From assembly GCF_000090795.2 (NCBI RefSeq), contig NW_003546242.1, positions 910,393 to 935,675 on the forward strand: a stretch of 25,283 nucleotides of DNA, written 5' to 3'. Positions 17,494 through 25,283 of the stretch are shown here, one piece after another (position 1 is the first letter of the stretch; each line of letters opens with the position of its first letter). The notes below the pieces were generated by a model. That model saw only the letters and a program-made list of their open reading frames with translations, ran no database searches and was not told the DNA's origin. Position numbers and translations under genes: made by a program. The stretch comes from Amphimedon queenslandica. Its lineage: Eukaryota > Porifera > Demospongiae > Haplosclerida > Niphatidae.

Positions 17494-18529
17494 AGATTCT
17501 TAATTATATTATTAACAATACTTATTATAGACCTACCAGTACCAGATCACAGTGAAACAGATACATATGTATTATAACAAATTATTAGAGAACACTATAC
17601 AAATCTATTTATAACAAATTATTAGCGACCATTATACAAATGTATTACCGGTATTATAGATTATAAGAAGCATATTTTTCTGTTAAATTTTTAACAAAAT
17701 GTTCTTAAGTAATAATAGTACTAGTAGCAGGATGCACAATAATATGTAACAGAAATGAAGGATCTAAACATGCTACAGTGAGTACAAGAATCACTTACAA
17801 CAAGCAATAGAAAATTAGAATCCTCTTGTTACAGTAATTATAGTAATGCTGAGAGTAAAACTATTGGAGTGAGGTGAACTTTCAGCAGGTAAACTACTAT
17901 TTGCTAAGACAACCATTGTAAGAATGATGAAAATCACCATCAGCTTTACGTATTTAAAAAGCACTGAAAGTAAATTATTACTGCTATTATTATCATCGTC
18001 AATAACAAAGTATCACTATTATCTAGTTTAATATGTCATCATATCTTATTTCTATTACTTTTTATAAATAAACTTAATCTTGTAACTTTTTTCTGTTTCC
18101 TCCTGTACATGCAATCCCCACCGAACAGATTACTGTTAAATAGTCTATATCCTATAATCTCTCCTCTACATGAAAATATACTAACAATAGACTATTACAA
18201 TGGGGACATTGCTACAATATTGTACATGTACATTACCGTGTTTTTAGACATTATTTCTCCACTATAACAGTGTTACCATTGATGAGTAAAAGCTTTACAC
18301 AATGTGCATACTTTCATATACCAGTAATACAGTTCTTATCTTTATTATTATTATTGCACTTTCCTCCTCCAGACACATGAACAAACAAAAATCATATCCC
18401 TCTTATAGAATGAACATTATCATGGACAAATTAGATACACCTAAATATATAGCACTATTTCAAACTAATACAATTATGATAGAAATACTAACACAAACAT
18501 TATAATACTTACAGATTAATACACGTAAT
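17494..18529. other. AT-rich interior with one short tandem repeat
   Basis: About 1 kb with no convincing gene. A ~37-bp unit occurs twice at about 17568-17641 (TTATAACAAATTATTAG followed by a CTATACAAAT variant). A minor frame at 18302-18505 is hydrophobic and AT-driven, not supported. If the surrounding element once carried a transposase domain, it has been lost from here. Confidence 0.5.
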
Positions 18530-19010
18530 TATATTGATCTCAGTTATCATCACTCTGATAAGTATGATTACGTTGATCTTATCATCACCCCAAAAGGCGT
18601 GACTATATTGATCTTATAACATGACAAGGAGCAGATCTAGGATGTAATTTTTGGAGCAATTGTGAAATTGGAGGGGTAATTAGGGGGTGAGATCAACTGG
18701 GCTTGTGCATGTGCAAAACTTTTTTGGAAGTAAAAATTATGAAGATGCTACAATGAGCCCCTTTGTTGTTTAAAGATAGTTTACATAGTCCAGTACTGCA
18801 GCTGATTTACAGTTTACATAGGTAAACCAAAGTTTCTATTACTCCAGAAAATTTTTGAAGGGGCACTGCTCCCCCTGGCCCCCACATATATCTGCCACTG
18901 ATCATCACTATGAAGAGTGTGATTATATTAATCTTATCATCAATCTGAAGGCGAGATTATGTTGACCTTAATATCGCTCCAATGAGTGAGACTTTGTTCA
19001 GAAAGAGAGA
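18530..19010 (-). repeat. Right iteron array, interrupted
   Basis: Reverse-complement units (ATCATCACTCTGATAAG, TTGATCTTATCATCACCCC) occupy 18530-18635 and resume at 18898-19010 (ATCATCACTATGAAGAGTG). The gap is filled by a MITE-like insert. Confidence 0.65.
18636..18897. mobile_element. Nested hAT-like MITE
   Basis: The left edge AAGGAGCAGATCTAGG and the reverse complement of the right edge, CAGTGGCAGATATATGTGG, are similar. CAGTGGC ends of this kind are common in non-autonomous hAT elements. Flanks AACATGAC and ATCATCAC agree at six of eight positions, as expected for an aged 8-bp target duplication. The interior carries a GGGGCACTGCTCCCCC dyad close to the right end. It interrupts the iteron array. 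Confidence 0.55.
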
Positions 19011-19200
19011 GGGGAAGCATATATACATGTACATACATTTTCCACACACATGCAGTCTATATGCATGCACAACTATCACATATTACGTACACATAATCCC
19101 ATTACACATAACACATACAAACACACATTATAAACACAACAATTATGTACATTGTATAAAATAAGCAATCTCTACTTAAAAAAGTGAGATTTTACTTCTG
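19011..19200. repeat. AC/AT-rich low-complexity tract
   Basis: Repeated ACATA, CACACA and ATACA motifs with no unit order. The short frame on the plus strand here (His/Tyr/Thr-rich) is a by-product of base composition. Confidence 0.6.
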
Positions 19201-19212
19201 GGCCCACCTTAT

Positions 19213-19505
19213 ATTGTTCTAGTTGTCAGAACAAGAACTATTTCGCTAATAGCTCTTGGGTTTTTCCCATTTAGTTCCAGAACTAGAACAGAACCAACAT
19301 AAAAAATCCAGAATATAACCAGAACTAGAACCAACCGTACTGAAACTTAGCACCCAACTATAAAACTATAACTAACAGTGTTATGAAATTAATAATTAAT
19401 CTATAACTAAAATGTATAATCATTGTCACAACCTAGAACTAGAACACAGTGTGTAGAATTAGAACAAAAACTAGTCACTATTAATAGTTCTATATTTAAC
19501 ATAAA
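19213..19505 (+). repeat. Left subterminal repeat cluster of the hAT element
   Basis: At least four copies or near copies of (C)AGAACTAGAAC(A/C), plus reverse-complement GTTCTAGTT at the outer edge and AGTTCTAT near 19484. The remainder is AT-rich with ACTATAACTA-like spacers. Confidence 0.7.
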
Positions 19506-19622
19506 CTACATCTACATGTACTGTTTGTGTCCTCATGCATAGCATGTGAATGAGTCTGTCATTTATGCATCTCAGCTGCTACAAGTATACAAGTACAATT
19601 TACAGGTGGATATGAAACAGAA

Positions 19623-21753
19623 ATGGCTGAACCAGGACCCACACCAGATGTAACTGAACTATTTCAACTTGAGGAACATAAGGTTGTGAAAGAGTTGTGT
19701 AAATTTCGAAACTGAATTCAAAGCGCTGTCTGGGATTATATACAATGAAGATACAGACAAAAGCATTTGCCAAGTATGTCTACCAGATAGTAGTGCTGCC
19801 AAGAAGAGAGCTTGTGGTACAAAATTGAATGCAAAGTACACAACCCATTTGAAGAAGCACCTCCAGAAGTTTCATGGAAAGGAATATGATGAGATAAAAA
19901 AGCAGAGGACAAGAGGCTGAGCCTTCAGAAAAGGAGAAAGTTGAACTCACAGATGAAGATAGAGGAGGCTATAAAACCATTGCGTTAAACTCCTGATACT
20001 CAGAGGTACAAAGCCATTACAAAAAGGTAGCTATATTTGTTGAAGCAACGAATGTACCCCTGTCCATAGTTGATAGCACGGAATTTAGAGACATGCTACA
20101 CACACTAGACAAAAAGTATGAAGTTCCTCATAGAAAAAAATCAGCAGTGAAATCACAAAGGTTTACAAAGCGATGACAGAGAATATTTCCAAAAGCTTAA
20201 TTGATGCAGAAAAGATCAGTCTCTGTGCTGACATATGGTCAAAACCAGGAATGACAGCATCATTTTTAGGAGTCTCTGCTCATTATGTTACTGGTTCTGA
20301 CAGCAAGCATCACACACACAGTTTGCTTGGCAGTTAGGAGGTTTCCATCTCCCCATACTGGAGAGCGAATCACCCATTTGAGGAGCATTCCACACAAAAA
20401 ATGTTTTGAGTTCTCACCAATAATGGCAGAAACATGGTAGAAGCATCGCATTTTACAGCCTCACATTATGATGATAGCAGTGATGATGACAACAGGAGCG
20501 ATAATGAAGCCATTCAAGAGGAAATTAATGTGCAAGACGAAGTAGTAACTTCAATCGACGGAGCTGATGGAATTCCAACAGATATATCCAACTTCGAGGT
20601 CTGTGAAGAGGACCATAATAGTGCTTTTACTGGGTGGAAATGTATGCCATGTTTCGTTCACACCCTTCAACTTGTAGTCAAAGTTTTCCAAGATACTCCT
20701 TACAATTTCGCTATAAGCAAAGCAAGAAGCATTGTGATGGAAGTCAACAAGTCGTGAAAAGCCACTGAATGCTTAGTTGAATTAGCTGGAAAAAAGTTGA
20801 ACAAAAATAGTCCCACTAGATGACACTCGTTCTATGTTTTCTTGTCTCCTTGAAGTCAAAGACCATCTTGCAATGGTCTTAGATGAAACGGAATGGGAAA
20901 ATCTAACTCCATTTCAGTGGAAACAACTCACAAGTACAGAGAAAGTTTTTCAACCGTTTGCTAATCTCACAAATTTAACCAGCACTGAAAAGAGCACAAG
21001 CATAGCTATGACAATTCCAGTGCTTAAGGAGGGTATTATTGAATAATCAAGCAATAATAGTAAATTAACTATTGTTTTCATCGTATAGGTTATAACTCAA
21101 ACCCCACAAAGTAGCTCTGGCAAAGTTGGTGCAGCAAGGAAGCTTTCTAATAAGTTGGATTGTAGGTTTTCTTATACTTTGGACCCTCATTCGCCTCACT
21201 TTGATCGTATATTTGCAGCAACTACATTGCTCAATCCTTTATATAAGAAGATACTGAATGGTTAGCAATTAAAAGAAGCAAAAAAACTTCTAAAGGGAGA
21301 ATTGATTACAAGAAGTGTATGTGAAATACAAGACAAAGCAATCAGTCAGGAAAGTAATCAAATTACTGATGCAGTAGAGTTGCAACAGGAACCGCTGGTC
21401 AAATGATTCTAGCACCTTAATTAGTTCGTAGCTTCCTTGAGCAAGCTACGAACAATTTAAGGTGCTAGAATCATACTAAAGAGGAAGAAGAAATTGAGCA
21501 TTATATAAAGAGTATGCATACTTGTAGTGAAATGGAGATGAATCCATTAGATTACTGGATGAATTCCAAGGCATTGTATCCTTTACTGTCCCCCGTGGCT
21601 TGTGACATTGTCAGAGTACCAGCTTTAACAGTTCCTGTAGATCGGGTTTTTTCTTGTAGTGGAGAAGCAGTAAAAGACAAACACAATAGGCTGACTAATG
21701 ATACTTTAGAAAGTGAAACATTACTTGGGAAAAACAAGTGGTACATTAAATAA
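19623..21753 (+). pseudogene. BED-type hAT transposase, broken
   Basis: The ATG at 19623 follows ATTTACAG acceptor-like sequence. After a frameshift near 19710 there is a BED zinc finger: ICQVC (C-x2-C) then HLKKHLQKFH about 40 residues later, the usual C2H2 pattern. Further pieces: EVPHRKK, then LCADIWSKPGMTASFLGVSAHY, the first catalytic Asp region (20230-20232); after stops, CMPCFVHTLQLVV, the hAT C...H-x-LQL motif; then TR-HS with LLEVKDHLAM; then FAATTLLNPLYKK; finally the hAT dimerisation domain (about 21525-21740) with PLDYW, YPLLSPVACDI and PVDRVFS. It is ZBED-like in layout. At least several stops and frameshifts and an inserted hairpin (21403-21474) disable it. Confidence 0.85.
21403..21474. 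repeat. 72-bp near-perfect hairpin inside the hAT gene
   Basis: ATGATTCTAGCACCTTAA is repeated in reverse complement at the right end, and the next bases (GTTCGTAGCTT / AAGCTACGAAC) also pair, leaving a loop of about 8 bases. It sits between coding pieces of the hAT transposase (EPLVK before, EEEEIEHY after). It looks like a tiny foldback insertion, or a mini-MITE without an interior. Confidence 0.85.
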
Positions 21754-21874
21754 ACTGTATAGTGAACTTGCAATGTATTTATATTGTGCATTAATTATGA
21801 TGGAAAACTCATTGCAAGCATGGCTTTTATACTTTTACAATGCAGTTACTATTCACAAAGCAGTTTAGAGCACA

Positions 21875-22047
21875 TACATGAAACTAGAACTATAACTAAG
21901 AGCTTAATACCAAACTAGAACTATCTAACAGTTAAAATTTCAAGGTACTAGAACTAGGACTATCTATACTAAAAGCTGTATGTAGGAACTATAACTAGAA
22001 CTAACCCAATAAATTTTACACTAACAAGAACTAGAACTATTCTTGTA
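21875..22047 (+). repeat. Right subterminal repeat cluster of the hAT element
   Basis: Five copies of ACTAGAACTA or close variants in about 170 bp, mostly in the same orientation as those on the left. The outermost one lies within CAAGAACTAGAACTATTCTT, which folds on itself. Confidence 0.75.
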
Positions 22048-22135
22048 ACAGCCTAAATATGTTACTATTTACTTATTTACTTAGTACCTAAACAAAAAAC
22101 TATTTGTTTCCATTGTACAACAGATATGTATAACT

Positions 22136-22571
22136 CTAATTTTTTTTAGAAACTAAAGCAGAGTGAAGTAATATAGAACTTGAGCCAATTCTATGAAAAG
22201 TGAGAATCAATATCTTGCGTCTTGAATTCTCACACACGCCCAATAAAAAAGAAACATTTGGATGGCACAAACCAGATGGAATATTAGCTTCAATATGAAA
22301 GCTACTACAAGTAGAAGCAGTTCTCAATATCTTCAAACAAACTTTATAAGTTTCAACAGTACCAAAGTAGCATTTGGCAAAAACTCCCTGCCCAAGTATG
22401 CATTGCCTTGATATAAATATATCCTCTTTCACAAACCTACGAATGCTACTATTAAGAACTACTTCGGATGCTTGAAGCATTCCTTTTAATGATGCCATCA
22501 CAGCAGAATTAGCATCAAATTTGTAGGTACTGACTAATACACTTGACCATGTTTTTTTTTGAAGCAATGCT
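22136..22571 (-). CDS. Exon with protein kinase N-lobe, truncated
   Basis: On the minus strand, after TTCTCTTTACAG, the exon starts at 22571 and is open to TAG at 22136. First ~50 residues: helical and polar (QKKTWSSVLVSTYKF, LKGMLQASEVVLN). Then a kinase start: ILGQGVFAKCYFGTV is a glycine-rich loop (G-x-G-x-x-x), YKVCLKIL carries the ATP-binding Lys, FHIEANI has the helix-C Glu, and LCHPNVSFLLGVCE is the usual beta-4/5 stretch. It stops right after KILILTFH, so the hinge, HRD catalytic loop and DFG are missing. The last exons should lie at lower coordinates, where the hAT element begins 90 bp away. A tyrosine-kinase-like or lineage-specific receptor-type kinase is possible. It could be a 3'-truncated pseudogene. 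A run of A's near the exon start may hide an indel. Confidence 0.65.
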
Positions 22572-22914
22572 CTGTAAAGAGAATTAAAGATATGAATGGT
22601 AGACAATACACTTGTATAATACATGTAACAACACAAAAATATAATTATAATGAAAAGAGAGAGCTACACAAAAAATAGTAGCATCATATACCAGCACCAA
22701 AAAAAGTCTATAGTACAACTTTGAATATTTTATGGTAAATTATAATCAATTTAAAATGTGCTGTGATTATGACACCCACACTAATTAAAATTAAAATTCA
22801 AAACCACAAATATATACACCCAATTCAAACAATAATTCCCAAGTGTTTTCAGTTGCCCAGGCTGACTGTGCCAGGTTATGTGCACATTATAAACAACTCA
22901 ATTTGTACTCAGAC
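22572..22914 (-). other. Intron between the basic exon and the kinase exon
   Basis: AT-rich 343 bp. Possible donor GTCTGA at 22914-22909; acceptor CTTTACAG at 22579-22572. Joining gives a phase mismatch with the kinase frame, so either another donor is used, a small exon is missed or an indel has occurred. Confidence 0.35.
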
Positions 22915-23190
22915 CTGAACATAACATGTGCATTTTGGATACTGCCTAATAAATCTTTGTGTAATGCTACTATTCTGGTGTGGCATGCTGACAGACCTCT
23001 TCAATGAACTCTTCGAAGTATCATTCTTCTTAGACAGATCAGATACTTGCTGTATAAAAGTTTCTCTCTCGGACCTCAGACCATTCAACTGATGCTTTAG
23101 TCTTTCTTTCTTTCCGATGTGTTTCTTCTTGTGTCTTCTCTTACATTTTCGATTCACAACAGTCCTTGCCACAGTTCTTGCCATTGCCAA
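22915..23190 (-). CDS. First exon: basic region plus coiled coil
   Basis: The ATG at 23190 (GGCAATGG context) begins a frame of 92 codons to a GTCTGA donor. Residues ~12-32 are strongly basic (KCKRRHKKKHIGKKERLK), followed by a short heptad-like stretch (LNGLRSERETFIQQVSDL), then Ser-rich sequence. A basic stretch before a coiled coil resembles bZIP-like or nuclear/RNA-binding regions, but the length is too short to name. Probably the 5' exon of the kinase-lobe gene downstream on the same strand; that link is inference. It starts 138 bp from a plus-strand gene start. Confidence 0.45.
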
Positions 23191-23328
23191 CAGTGCGCGT
23201 GTACATGTGACATGTGCATGTGTGAGAGATACGCTCCACCTTCGCTCCGCCTGAAAGGTGGAGGGTCACGCCTCTTACAGTTATTATGTGGTTAAAATGC
23301 CGCGCGCCTTATGATAGCAAGCAACGCA
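23191..23328. promoter_or_regulatory. Shared 138-bp region between divergent start codons
   Basis: It separates ATG 23190 (minus) from ATG 23329 (plus). It is richer in GC and CpG than its surroundings (GCGCGTG, ACGCTCCACCTTCGCTCCGCC, GCCGCGCGCC). It contains a stem CTCCACCTT ... AAGGTGGAG (about 23234-23265) and ACATGTG repeats. A bidirectional promoter is the simplest reading; no TATA box is obvious on either side. Confidence 0.4.
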
Positions 23329-24434
23329 ATGGAGCTGGTCATGGCTTCCAACACGTTTTTTGGCAATTTGCCTAATGAACCAAGCATAGTACACACTGGT
23401 GAGCATCAAGATAAGATAGATTAACTTCTTTATGAAGTTCTTGAGCAATGGCAATCTCTTAAATTTGTAGAGGAGCAATGTGATCAGGTTTTATCAATTG
23501 TTGATACTGTTGTCAGGTAATTTTGGAACTACAATGTTTATTGAGCTTTATAAGATATTTGGATGGCTGCAGAGTTCAAACTTGGACTATTCATTTTTAT
23601 GAAAGGGATTGGGGCACGCAAAAGTAGCAGGGCAAATTATGGGCACTAAAACTGGGCTGTGCTTTAATAGCCGCTACATAAAAAGTAGGCCCAGTAGGGG
23701 GCTTAAGCTCCCTCCCTCTGTTGGCCTTCCCCCCTGTTTTTCCTCCAATGCAATTAAATGTCATCATTTTTAAAGACAGCAATATTTTAGCAAAAATATA
23801 CCATGCTATAGTTTTTGATTTCAGGCTAAGAAATGAACTGAAAGTCTGGCGCAGACACATGCAACTCTTTTGATTCTGCTTTTATATGCAAGTGACATTG
23901 GTTATTTTTTAAGGTCAGTTGATGAAGTTAAAGAACTTTTGTCTTCTCTAAATGCTCGCATGGATCAATTAGATAGTGTTAACTCACCTTCATTTTCAAA
24001 ATCTAATATTAGATGCCCAAAAGAATTATCTGAATGTTTATTAATTTCAATAATGTTGAATATTGTTCCAATCTAGTGTGTTGTAAAACAATTGTACAGT
24101 GAGCTAGAAGAAGATACAGTTTTGATTCAACTAAAAAGTACTTTTATTAGAATAATGATTATACCTTTTTCTAAGTACTTTTAGTGACAAATATAACAAG
24201 AAAGTAACTGAAAATATAAAATATCAAAATTCATCTGAATTTTCTTGAAAATTTAAGGAAGCTAAAATTAACAGTAAATTAATAGCTTATATTGCTATTT
24301 TTGATTTAAATATTTTGAGGATGTGTTTATAGGTACTATGAATCCAGATAGCGCTTATTCCTAGATTTGCCAGAAAGAGTTGAAAAAAAATTCAGAATGA
24401 CAAAAGAACTAAAGTTTCTTAGCATCAGTGTGCA
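23329..24434 (+). pseudogene. Coiled-coil gene with premature stops, three exons seen
   Basis: Exon 1 (23329-23516) starts MELVMASNTFFGNL. An in-frame TAA at 23422-23424 interrupts an otherwise coding stretch (LLYEVLEQWQSLKFVEEQ), and the donor is AG/GTAATT. Exon 2 begins at 23914 after TTTTTTAAG and joins in phase 2 (SVDEVKELLSSLNARMDQL, a clear helix). Its end is unclear; the frame stops at 24076. Exon 3 (24333-24434, after GTTTATAG, before GTAAGT, 102 bp) reads YYESR, TAG, then LFLDLPERVEKKFRM. Long helices with a YY..L..LPERV pattern recall tethering-complex subunits (Vps51/exocyst/COG type), a weak guess. Two stops suggest a pseudogene, or exons I have misjoined. Further exons should lie to the right. 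Confidence 0.45.
23517..23913 (+). other. Intron 1 of the coiled-coil gene
   Basis: 397 bp from GTAATT to TTTTTTAAG. No repeat or second gene is supported; the minus-strand frame at 23597-23860 is a by-product. Confidence 0.45.
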
Positions 24435-25037
24435 GTAAGTGTAATTGTTTTCGTTACAGTTTAGTAAGTCTGTCGCAGCCTTTAATACTTTCTTCTACAT
24501 ACTTTATTTTTAATTTTTATTTACATACTACTTTCCGTGGAAGCCAGTTATTCCTGTTTTAAAGAATAAGGAATTATACATTTTTCTTACTTTATTGATA
24601 GTGTATGTTACAATTATTGCAGATATACTTGCATCGTAAAAAAGCTCTGAAAGGTAATGAGATGTCATATTGGAATCAAATAGATTTTAACGATATGTGA
24701 CCCGATATGGGAAAACCAGGCTATCAGCGGGAATTATCATTTTGAGCTATGGGCTCATAATCACGAAAAATTTTTACCTGGGCAAAATTCATTTTATGAC
24801 ATAAACATGTTATATAAACAAAATCCTTTCATTTGATACCAAAATCAGGGGTAGCGAAGCCTTCTTTGCCGAGTTATAAGCCCTTCGACATTTTACCTTG
24901 ATTGTGCACGGAGAATGTTACACGGAGCGACCACGGAATAAAAACGGAGGGCTTTAATGCGTCATTAGGTAACCATGGAGTCTCTATAGCAACTATTTAA
25001 AGTATAACAAAGACGAAGAAGACTACTTATAAAAACT
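24435..25037. other. Non-coding interval with possible element end
   Basis: AT-rich to about 24690. Then a change in composition: TGTGACCCGATATGGGAAAA at 24696-24715, then a GC-richer stretch with CACGGAG twice (24907-24935). The change about 340 bp upstream of a new start codon suggests a 5' untranslated or terminal region of another element, whose partner end would be outside the window. Confidence 0.35.
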
Positions 25038-25160
25038 ATGGCTACAGAAAGAGACATTGCTCGCTTGTTAAATGAAGAAATAGGTCCTCGAGACAGTGAC
25101 TACGTTGCTTCAGTTCTTGGGGACTACTTTTGTGATGAAACTATAGTAGGGCCACACTGA
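25038..25160 (+). CDS. Short acidic frame, first-exon-like
   Basis: The ATG at 25038 (ACTATGG context) opens 40 codons to TGA at 25158. The product is acidic (MATERDIARLLNEEIGPRD and DYFCDET), typical of the N-termini of transposases and of some nuclear proteins. The stop may be a lesion, or a donor may lie earlier (ACTATAGTAGGG holds GTAGGG). The window ends before any informative domain. Not recognised. Confidence 0.35.
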   Translation: MATERDIARLLNEEIGPRDSDYVASVLGDYFCDETIVGPH

Positions 25161-25283
25161 CTTTTTATTGTTATTATAAGTGCAGGTTTGGTGGTCACGT
25201 GTGAAGTAGCTGCTAATTGTTTGTTAAGTGTTTATTTATATTGTGTATACCAACTATGAATATGATTATCTCAAATACAGCAC

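Larger units (their letters stand above)
16697..19010 (+). mobile_element. Element with iterated inverted termini
   Basis: The left end (16697-16857) holds about four related units of 32-43 bp built on CTCACTCTTTGGAGTGATGAT and AAGATCAATAGTA. The right end (18530-19010) holds the same units in reverse complement, with the outer unit sharing CTCT..CTCT..AACAAAGTCT on both sides. Inverted arrays of this kind are typical of transposase-binding repeats in terminal and subterminal regions. The exact outer ends and target duplications are not resolved. Inside lie a two-exon small frame and an Arg/Gly-rich frame (16989-17493). The right array is split by a nested MITE. Confidence 0.6.
19213..22047 (+). 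mobile_element. hAT-family DNA transposon, defective
   Basis: A broken hAT transposase gene (19623-21753) is bracketed by clusters of the same short motif. AACTAGAAC variants lie at about 19276, 19317, 19433 and 19458 on the left, and at about 21882, 21910, 21944, 21992 and 22024 on the right. Both outer edges carry a small dyad built on CAAGAA...TTCTTG (left about 19224-19252, right about 22022-22042). hAT elements are known for many subterminal repeats bound by the transposase. The exact TIR and 8-bp duplication cannot be fixed by eye; the limits given are those of the motif clusters. Confidence 0.65.

Noticed and set aside
18982-19164. 60-codon His/Tyr/Thr-rich frame
   Set aside because: Produced by AC/AT low-complexity sequence.
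23597-23860. 87-codon minus frame
   Set aside because: Lies in an intron of the plus gene, has no splice support and a random-looking composition.
1-25283. tRNA and rRNA genes
   Set aside because: No cloverleaf with A and B boxes and no conserved rRNA segment was found on reading either strand; a covariance-model scan was not possible.

Overview
The window looks like animal nuclear DNA. It is AT-rich, has no operons or ribosome binding sites, and its coding segments are short and broken by GT-AG introns of about 40-150 bp. Most coding signal comes from cut-and-paste DNA transposons. My best guess is an early-branching invertebrate such as a demosponge, because the gene types (a lineage-specific-looking kinase, several DDE-type element families, many small hairpin MITEs) fit compact sponge genomes. 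That is inference from memory; no ribosomal or single-copy marker is present to prove it.

Layout. 1-3044: mostly non-coding, with one possible host exon near 235-555, an unlabelled minus-strand open frame at 1440-1676, and small hairpins including a MITE-like one at 1331-1423. 3045-9787: a 6.7-kb transposon bounded by a TA dinucleotide at each end, with unusually long inverted arms (about 1.49 kb each). Both arms carry the same N-terminal gene segment. The plus strand carries the rest of a large RNase-H-fold-like transposase ending in a Tudor-like domain, broken by in-frame stops and frameshifts. A 317-bp hairpin MITE sits in one of its introns. 9788-11500: little that can be supported.

11519-16475: two degraded copies of an integrase-like DDE gene facing each other, one plus (11519-13583) and one minus (16475-15552). 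Between them lies a decayed minus-strand gene with a Cys/His-rich end. The plus copy holds a 409-bp MITE at 12463-12871 whose empty site is preserved in the minus copy. 16490-16637 is a possible terminal exon.

About 16697-19010: an element with iterated ~40-bp units in inverted orientation at its two ends. It contains a small, clean two-exon reading frame (16989-17203), an Arg/Gly-rich tail and a nested MITE. About 19213-22047: a hAT transposon with a BED zinc finger, catalytic segments and a hAT dimerisation domain, all broken, flanked by subterminal repeats of an AACTAGAAC-type motif. 22136-23190: a minus-strand gene piece with a basic coiled-coil exon and a protein kinase N-lobe exon that stops before the catalytic loop. 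It is head-to-head, 138 bp away, with a plus-strand coiled-coil gene (from 23329, three exons visible, two in-frame stops). 25038-25160 is a short acidic first-exon-like frame at the right edge.

Taken together, this is a transposon nest. No single intact pathway is encoded. The most unusual feature is the long-armed element, whose two convergent genes share an N-terminal half while only one carries the catalytic part.
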